From the NCBI GenBank assembly GCA_015494435.1, contig WGBH01000251.1:1-10772 (forward strand): a DNA stretch of 10,772 bases. Reading direction: 5' to 3'. A program made the position numbers and the translations under genes. Shown one piece after another: positions 6,077 through 10,772 of this stretch (positions are counted from its first letter, which is position 1; the number at the start of each line of letters is the position of its first letter). This DNA is from Thiotrichaceae bacterium. Its GTDB lineage: Bacteria > Pseudomonadota > Gammaproteobacteria > Thiotrichales > Thiotrichaceae. Below the pieces are notes generated by a model. That model was not told where the DNA came from, searched no databases, and saw only the letters and a list, made by a program, of their open reading frames with translations.

Positions 6077-6307
6077 ATGAACATTTCAACCAATATTCGT
6101 TCAATTATTTATTTAAAATCAAATACTAACGATATAATAGGTCAGATCTATGAGACACGACGACCTGTTGTTATCACACAAACTGACGAACCAAAAGCTA
6201 TCTTCATTGACCCGCAAAGTTATCAATAGATGAGAAATGCAATTAATTTACTAAAATTGCGACCTCAAGGAGAAGATGATATTAAAAAAGGAAAACTTCA
6301 TGAGTAG
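6077..6307 (+). pseudogene. Phd/YefM-family antitoxin split by in-frame TAG
   Basis: The first 50 codons (6077-6226) encode a Phd/YefM-type N-terminus: MNISTNIRSIIYLKS, then TRRPVVITQTDEPKAIFID, the DNA-binding and dimerisation part typical of type II antitoxins. A TAG at 6227-6229 falls just after PQSYQ, where relatives continue. The same frame resumes at once with MRNAINLLKLRPQGEDDIKK and GKLHE, the expected helical C-terminus, and stops with TAG at 6305-6307. Read through, the product would be about 76 residues. So one nonsense change, perhaps CAG to TAG, splits an otherwise intact gene. The codon after TAG is ATG (6230), so restart could give a separate 25-residue piece. The 3' end overlaps the murJ start by 8 nt, and no toxin gene is adjacent. 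It may be a relic, an orphan repressor of 50 residues, or a split antitoxin; the first is most likely. Confidence 0.78.
6288..6292 (+). promoter_or_regulatory. Shine-Dalgarno deciding the murJ start
   Basis: AAGGA lies seven nt before the ATG at 6300, an ideal spacing. A second site, AAGGAG at 6267-6272, lies only three nt before an in-frame ATG at 6276. Homology at the N-terminus favours 6300. Both sites are also codons of the antitoxin relic (QGE and KKG). Confidence 0.65.
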
Positions 6308-7871
6308 ATTGCTTCGCTCAGGTGCTGTTGTAGGTGCTATGACTATGATTTCTCGTGTATTGGGGCTGATACGTGACGTTGTTTTTGCTAATTATTTTCT
6401 TATTGGCGGCGCAATGGATGCTTTTATGGCAGCTTTTCGTATTCCCAATCTAATGCGGCGTTTATTTGCTGAGGGTGCTTTCTCGTTGGCATTTATTCCT
6501 GTGCTTTCAGAATATAAAGAAACACGCAGTAAAGAGGATTTGAAACGCTTAATTGATCATGTGGCAGGTACGTTGGGGACTATTTTACTGGTCATTACCA
6601 TGATTGGTATTTTTATTGCACCTTGGATTATTATGACCATCACCCCAGGATTTGCTAATAATCCTGATGCACGCCCTGAGCTAGCAATTGAGCTACTGCG
6701 TATTACCTTTCCCTATATCCTGTTTATTTCATTATCTGCTTTTATCAGTGGGATTTTAAATACCTTTCGACAATTTGCTATTCCTGCTTTTACGCCCGTC
6801 CTCTTAAATATAGTGTTAATAGCAAGTGCTATTTGGTTAGCACCGTATTTTGAGGAACCTGTGAAAGCCTTGGCATGGGGTGTTTTTATAGGTGGTATTG
6901 CACAATTATTATTTCAAGTACCTGCTTTAATGAAATTAGGTTTATTTCCTCGTTTTGCTCTTAAACGAGGCTATGAAGGGGTGAATAGAATCATGAAATT
7001 AATGGTTCCTGCTTTATTCGGTTCATCCGTCGCACAGCTTAATTTATTAATTAATACCGCTGTTGCTTCATTGCTAGGCACAGGTTTTATTACATGGCTT
7101 TATTATTCAGATCGTTTTGTAGAGCTACCGCTGGCTTTAATTGGAGTTGCAATGGGGGTGGTGATCTTACCTAAATTATCAGGCAATCATGCCAAACAAG
7201 AGAAAAAGGCATTTTCAGCTACTTTAGGCTGGGCTGCTCGCTTATCTTTATTAGCAGCTATGCCTGCAATGTTAGGTTTAATGTTATTAGCAACGCCTAT
7301 TATTGCCACCGTGCTAGATAATGGTGTCAATGGCTGGCATGACGTGGAAATGTCTAGTAAGAGCTTAATCACTTACGCTTTCGGTTTGCCCGCCTTTATT
7401 TTAGTTAAAGTATTGGTTCCGGGGTTTTATTCGCGTCAGGACACTAAAACGCCTGTAAAAATTGGTATTATTGCCATCTTTTTTAATATGTTTTTCAATC
7501 TTATGATTGTCTTGCCATGGTATCAAATGGGCTATTTAGCTCCTCATGCAGGGCTAGCATTAGCCACTGCACTTGCGGGTTATGTTAATGCGGGTTTACT
7601 TTTTTATACTTTAAAGAAACAAGATATTTATCAATCACAACAAGGCATGTTTAAACATAATCTGCAAGTGATAATGGCAACTTTTATAATGGGTGTTAGT
7701 CTTTGGTGGCTAATACCTGTCGATAGTTGGTGGCAACAAGCGGGCGTATTGAATAAAATTTCAATGCTATTTGGCTTGATCGCTTTATCTATTATTATTT
7801 ATTTGCTGAGCTTATTAGTGGTTGGGGTGAAGCCAAAACGCTTACTTCATGATGATGAACAACAAGCGTAG
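6300..7871 (+). CDS. murJ: Lipid II flippase MurJ
   Basis: MurJ moves the peptidoglycan precursor lipid II across the inner membrane and is normally essential. The 523-residue protein (E. coli 511) has about 14 membrane helices. Conserved blocks align throughout: MTMISRVLGLIRD, PNLMRRLFAEGAFS, LLRITFPYILFISL, WLYYSDRFVELP, and VLVPGFYSRQDTKTPVKI. The functional charged residues are present: R19, R25 and D26 (E. coli R18, R24, D25), R53 (R52) and R272 (R270). I chose ATG 6300 because MSRLLRSGAVV lines up with the E. coli start MNLLKSLAAVS and has a well-spaced AAGGA; starting at 6276 would add eight residues encoded by antitoxin-relic sequence. No promoter was identified immediately upstream, so transcription may start before or within the relic. 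A weak inverted repeat lies just downstream. Confidence 0.95.
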   Translation: MSRLLRSGAVVGAMTMISRVLGLIRDVVFANYFLIGGAMDAFMAAFRIPNLMRRLFAEGAFSLAFIPVLSEYKETRSKEDLKRLIDHVAGTLGTILLVITMIGIFIAPWIIMTITPGFANNPDARPELAIELLRITFPYILFISLSAFISGILNTFRQFAIPAFTPVLLNIVLIASAIWLAPYFEEPVKALAWGVFIGGIAQLLFQVPALMKLGLFPRFALKRGYEGVNRIMKLMVPALFGSSVAQLNLLINTAVASLLGTGFITWLYYSDRFVELPLALIGVAMGVVILPKLSGNHAKQEKKAFSATLGWAARLSLLAAMPAMLGLMLLATPIIATVLDNGVNGWHDVEMSSKSLITYAFGLPAFILVKVLVPGFYSRQDTKTPVKIGIIAIFFNMFFNLMIVLPWYQMGYLAPHAGLALATALAGYVNAGLLFYTLKKQDIYQSQQGMFKHNLQVIMATFIMGVSLWWLIPVDSWWQQAGVLNKISMLFGLIALSIIIYLLSLLVVGVKPKRLLHDDEQQA

Positions 7872-7874
7872 GAA

Positions 7875-7911
7875 TTTTAAGGAAGTTATTTCATTCGCGT
7901 TCCTAAATTTA
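7875..7911 (+). terminator. Weak inverted repeat after murJ
   Basis: TTTTAAGGAA (7875-7884) and TTCCTAAATTT (7900-7910) can pair over about 8 bp with one bulge and a 15-nt loop. It is AT-rich and lacks a clean T-run, so termination here is only a suggestion; it would separate murJ from the yegL operon. Confidence 0.25.
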
Positions 7912-7974
7912 TGCTGTGAAAATGATAAACTAAAGCTTAGACTTCTATCACTATTATTTTAAGGAATACAATTA

Positions 7975-8643
7975 ATGACTGACTCTTTTGAACAAGTACC
8001 ATTTGGAACGGATAACTTTGCGGATAATCCAGAACCGCGTTGCCCGTGTTTATTATTATTAGATACTTCCTACTCCATGCAAGGCAAGCCGATTGAAGCA
8101 CTTAATCAAGGTTTAATCGGTTATAAAGATGAATTATCGGCTGATTCATTGGCAATGAAACGGGTCGAAACAGCCATTATAACGTTTGGCCCGATTAAAG
8201 TTGAAAATAATTTTTGTACTGCACAAGATTTTTATCCTCCATCATTAGAGCCTCAGGCGGATACACCTATGGGCGCTGCGATTACAGAGGGCTTGGAAAT
8301 GATCAAGCAACGCAAAGAAGAGTATCGACAAAATGGTATTTCATTTTATCGACCTTGGGTATTTTTGATTACCGATGGCGCTCCAACGGATGATTGGAGT
8401 CAAGTTGCCTCATTGATTAAAGAAGGCGAGGATTCAAAATCATTTGCCTTTTTTGCAGTTGGAGTTGAAGGGGCTAATATGGAGATATTAAAACAAATAT
8501 CAGTACGAGAGCCTTTGAAATTAGAAGGGTTAAAGTTTAGAGAGCTATTTGTTTGGTTGTCCAATTCTATGAAGGCTGTTTCTCAATCCATTCCTGGAGA
8601 TGTGGTTAAAATAGAGTCACCACAAGGCTGGGCTGAAATTTGA
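7975..8643 (+). CDS. yegL: YegL-like VWA-domain protein
   Basis: A 222-residue von Willebrand factor A protein (E. coli YegL ~219), close to YegL and to the TerY group. It has a full metal-ion-dependent adhesion site: DTSYS (D30, S32, S34), T97 in ADTPMG, and D134 in LITDGAPTDDW. NPEPRCPCLLLLD, FYRPWVFLITDG and GLKFRELFVWLS are nearly identical to YegL. VWA domains bind protein partners through a bound Mg2+ or Mn2+; no catalysis is expected. No signal peptide is seen, so it is probably cytoplasmic. AAGGA (7961-7965) lies nine nt before the ATG. It is first of three genes and its TGA overlaps the TTG start of the phosphatase, so the two are probably translationally coupled. The precise role is inferred: a scaffold or target-recognition partner for the kinase/phosphatase pair. 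The 103-bp gap upstream should hold the operon promoter, but I see no convincing -35/-10 pair. Confidence 0.93.
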   Translation: MTDSFEQVPFGTDNFADNPEPRCPCLLLLDTSYSMQGKPIEALNQGLIGYKDELSADSLAMKRVETAIITFGPIKVENNFCTAQDFYPPSLEPQADTPMGAAITEGLEMIKQRKEEYRQNGISFYRPWVFLITDGAPTDDWSQVASLIKEGEDSKSFAFFAVGVEGANMEILKQISVREPLKLEGLKFRELFVWLSNSMKAVSQSIPGDVVKIESPQGWAEI

Positions 8644-9395
8644 ACTGGAAAATTATTCGCGCCTCTATGGTAGGGACTTCTCATCTCGAAAATGGGACTG
8701 TATGTCAAGATTGTTGTTGGGCGGATGAGATTCAAAGCAGCGATAATAAACATTATTTAGTCACCCTTGTCTCTGATGGCGCAGGAAGTGCTTTACAGGG
8801 TGCAAAAGGTTCAGAATTAAGTTGCGAAATACTACTAGCATCGATTAACCATGCCATTGAACAACAACAAAATCCGCTTTCTAAAAGCAATGTGATTGAA
8901 TGGATTAAAATCACTCAACAAGCCATTATTTTATTGGCTGAAAAAAATAATCTAACCCCAAGGGATTATGCCTGTACGGTACTCGGGGCAATTATAACAG
9001 CAGAGGAAGCGTTATTTTTTCAAATTGGCGATGGGGCAATCGTCGTTGCGCAACGGGATATTTTTGGTGTCGTTTTTTGGCCTGATTCAGGAGAATATGC
9101 CAACTCAACCTATTTTATCACGGATGAAAATGCCCTTAAAAACTTACGAATTACTCATGTTAAATCTAAAATAAATGAAATAGCCCTGTTCTCTGATGGT
9201 CTACAACATCTTGCCTTGTCTTATGATTCAAAAACACCCCATCCGCCTTTTTTTGAACCTATGTTTACCGTTATGCGTCAGCGAAAGACAACAAATTGTG
9301 ATGATTTAGATGAACAGTTAAAACTTTTTTTAAGCAGTGATGCCATGAATGCACGTACCGATGATGATAAAACACTGGTATTAGCAACTTATTAA
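8640..9395 (+). CDS. pphC: PphC-like PP2C serine/threonine phosphatase
   Basis: A metal-dependent PP2C-type protein phosphatase of 251 residues (E. coli PphC/YegK ~253), expected to remove phosphate from Ser/Thr of the neighbouring kinase and its targets. PP2C metal-binding and core motifs appear in order: CQD with D24, SDGAGS with D46, the T-V-L-G-A segment at 113-117, GDG at 130-132, SDG at 185-187, and TDDDKT at 240-245. The start is TTG at 8640, overlapping the yegL stop as TTGA; the family N-terminus (NWKIIRASMVGTSHLENG, then CQD) is complete only with this start, whereas the next ATG (8667) would remove nine residues of it. There is no good Shine-Dalgarno, which fits coupling to yegL. 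The kinase gene begins 10 nt downstream. The protein appears soluble and cytoplasmic. Confidence 0.92.
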   Translation: MNWKIIRASMVGTSHLENGTVCQDCCWADEIQSSDNKHYLVTLVSDGAGSALQGAKGSELSCEILLASINHAIEQQQNPLSKSNVIEWIKITQQAIILLAEKNNLTPRDYACTVLGAIITAEEALFFQIGDGAIVVAQRDIFGVVFWPDSGEYANSTYFITDENALKNLRITHVKSKINEIALFSDGLQHLALSYDSKTPHPPFFEPMFTVMRQRKTTNCDDLDEQLKLFLSSDAMNARTDDDKTLVLATY

Positions 9396-9405
9396 CGCAG
9401 TTATT

Positions 9406-10772
9406 ATGCCTACTTTTTATAATTCTAACGGTAATGAAATCCATCTTGATGAAAAAATAGGCTCTGGAGGAGAAGGCAATGTTTATAGAATCATCTCCGC
9501 AGAAAAATGGGTTGCAAAAATATACCACCAAGCAATTGATCAGGAAAAACAGCAAAAAATAAAAGCAATGATACAAAGTGCGGATAAAACACTGAAAAGA
9601 GTGACCGCATGGCCTTTAGACTCATTACATAAAACAAAAAATGGGGATATCTGTGGTTTTATTATGCCCGATATTATGGACTATGAACCACTTCATCACA
9701 TTTATAGTCCTTCACATAGAAAGCAACAATTCCCTGAAATTGACTGGGCTTTTCTTATTAATGTGTGTCGAAATATTGCCTCTGCTTTTGGTGCGATTCA
9801 TGCAAAAGGGCATGTGATTGGCGATGTAAATCCTAATCTTGTGTTTATTTCTAAGCAGACAATAGCGCGTCTTATTGACTGTGATTCCTTCCAAATAAGC
9901 TTTGCAGGAAAAACCTATCCTTGCGCGGTGGGTGTGGCGCATTTTACCCCGCCTGAGTTACAAGGCTTAGCTTCGTTCAAAGATCTTCCACGCACTAAAA
10001 ACCATGATAATTTTGGATTATCCTTGTTAATATTTCATGTTTTAATGATGGGACGACACCCTTTTTCAGGTATTTATTCAGGAAAAACACACCGTTCCTT
10101 AGAACAGTCAATTCAACATCATTTATATGCTTTTAGCGATAAGCCCGCTATAAAAAATCAAATATCTCCTCCCCCTCATTCAATAAAACCTAATATATTA
10201 TCGGATAAATTAACGCTTTTATTTGAGAAATCTTTTTCAGAATTTGGGAGCAAGTTTCACCGCCCAACAGCAAAAGAATGGGTGAGTGCCTTAGATTCTT
10301 TTCAACAACAAATACAATCTTGCACGCAATCAAAAAACCATAAATATTATAATCGTTTATCACATTGCCCTTGGTGTCAAGCAGAAGCAAAAGGGGCTAG
10401 TTACTTTCCCGTCTTATCAAGTGGAAAAATCAACCTAAGATCAGGATTTGATAAAGGCTCTATTTGGAAAAAAATTATAGCGATCCCTGCGCCAAAAGAT
10501 AAACCATTAAATATTAAAGCACAGCTTCAATATTTTTCAAAGACGGCAACAGCAACCCCTATCCCTAAAAAATGTCTGGCTAAAGAAAAAAAGATAGTAT
10601 TAAAAAAAATATTTGCCTTTTTGATTGTTGTTGTTTGGTATTTTATTTTTCCTGAAACGGTTATATTGTCATTAATTCCAGCAACTTATTTGTTTTTTTC
10701 TAAAATGAATTTAGATTATGAAATGCATTTAGATTCTGAAATAATAAAAAGACAAGACGCATTAGATCTAGC
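9406..10772 (+). CDS. yegI: YegI-like Hanks-type protein kinase, 3' end missing
   Basis: 455 codons are open to the right edge; E. coli YegI has about 650 residues, so roughly 70 percent is present. It is a Ser/Thr kinase of the YegI/TerY-P group. Visible features are the glycine loop GSGGEGNVY (19-27), the ATP-anchoring K38 in WVAKIY, IMPDIM, the catalytic loop HVIGDVNPN (136-144) with D140, DCD at 158-160 in place of DFG, and TPPEL (181-185) in place of APE. The loop has G instead of Arg before D140 and Asn at +4 instead of +5; E. coli YegI reads GDVNQN there, so this is family-typical. After the kinase domain comes a CPWC pair (C321, C324), a possible half zinc site, then hydrophobic stretches at about 401-432 consistent with one or two membrane segments. 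In E. coli the rest is helical plus a helix-hairpin-helix region, lying outside this window. ATG 9406 is 10 nt after pphC; no clear Shine-Dalgarno is seen. Confidence 0.92.
   Translation, partial: MPTFYNSNGNEIHLDEKIGSGGEGNVYRIISAEKWVAKIYHQAIDQEKQQKIKAMIQSADKTLKRVTAWPLDSLHKTKNGDICGFIMPDIMDYEPLHHIYSPSHRKQQFPEIDWAFLINVCRNIASAFGAIHAKGHVIGDVNPNLVFISKQTIARLIDCDSFQISFAGKTYPCAVGVAHFTPPELQGLASFKDLPRTKNHDNFGLSLLIFHVLMMGRHPFSGIYSGKTHRSLEQSIQHHLYAFSDKPAIKNQISPPPHSIKPNILSDKLTLLFEKSFSEFGSKFHRPTAKEWVSALDSFQQQIQSCTQSKNHKYYNRLSHCPWCQAEAKGASYFPVLSSGKINLRSGFDKGSIWKKIIAIPAPKDKPLNIKAQLQYFSKTATATPIPKKCLAKEKKIVLKKIFAFLIVVVWYFIFPETVILSLIPATYLFFSKMNLDYEMHLDSEIIKRQDALDL

Noticed and set aside
6276..6299. ATG 6276 as the murJ start
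   Set aside because: Its AAGGAG is only three nt away, and the eight extra residues come from antitoxin-relic codons and are absent from MurJ relatives; ATG 6300 has better spacing and homology.
9271..9576. 101-codon minus-strand frame
   Set aside because: It spans the pphC-yegI junction antisense to two well-supported genes and has no family features.
1..10772. CRISPR array, tRNA, rRNA, riboswitch or complete insertion sequence
   Set aside because: I saw no regularly spaced direct repeats, no cloverleaf or rRNA signature, no known riboswitch core, and no intact transposase with terminal repeats.

Overview
The window looks like chromosomal DNA of an AT-rich gammaproteobacterium. The evidence is the rluC / HAD phosphatase / sppA cluster, a MurJ close to the E. 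coli protein in its conserved segments, and a downstream operon that reads as E. coli yegL-pphC(yegK)-yegI. REP-like palindromes and a decayed REP-associated (RAYT-type) transposase would fit a lineage such as Methylococcales or Thiotrichales, but I cannot fix the order from sequence alone. All real genes are on the + strand.

Layout. (1) 2-994 is the 3' end of a very Lys/Gln/Arg-rich coiled-coil protein of unknown function whose start lies outside the window. (2) 995-1221 is a 227-bp gap with two palindromes. (3) 1222-3831 is a tight run of rluC (23S rRNA pseudouridine synthase), a Gph-like HAD phosphatase and a short-form sppA (inner-membrane S49 protease), joined by an 8-nt gap and a 14-nt overlap. 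(4) 3894-5468 encodes an unrecognised four-helix membrane protein with a large predicted periplasmic loop. (5) 5469-6299 is a gene-decay zone: three consecutive hairpins, a 5'-truncated and frameshifted RAYT transposase pseudogene, a REP-like palindrome, and a Phd/YefM-type antitoxin broken by an in-frame TAG with no toxin beside it. (6) 6300-7871 is murJ, the lipid II flippase, whose ribosome binding site lies inside the antitoxin remnant. (7) 7975-10772 is the yegL-pphC-yegI operon (VWA protein, PP2C phosphatase, Hanks-type kinase); the kinase runs off the right edge.

How the genes relate. The last three form one signalling unit: kinase and phosphatase are an opposed pair, and the VWA protein is a likely metal-dependent binding scaffold. 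This is the known YegL/PphC/YegI (TerY-P-like) system rather than a new one. The less ordinary observations are in 5469-6307: the transposase relic carries TGA at three of five tryptophan sites, and the antitoxin relic is split by an adjacent stop-start (TAG then ATG) and abuts an essential gene.
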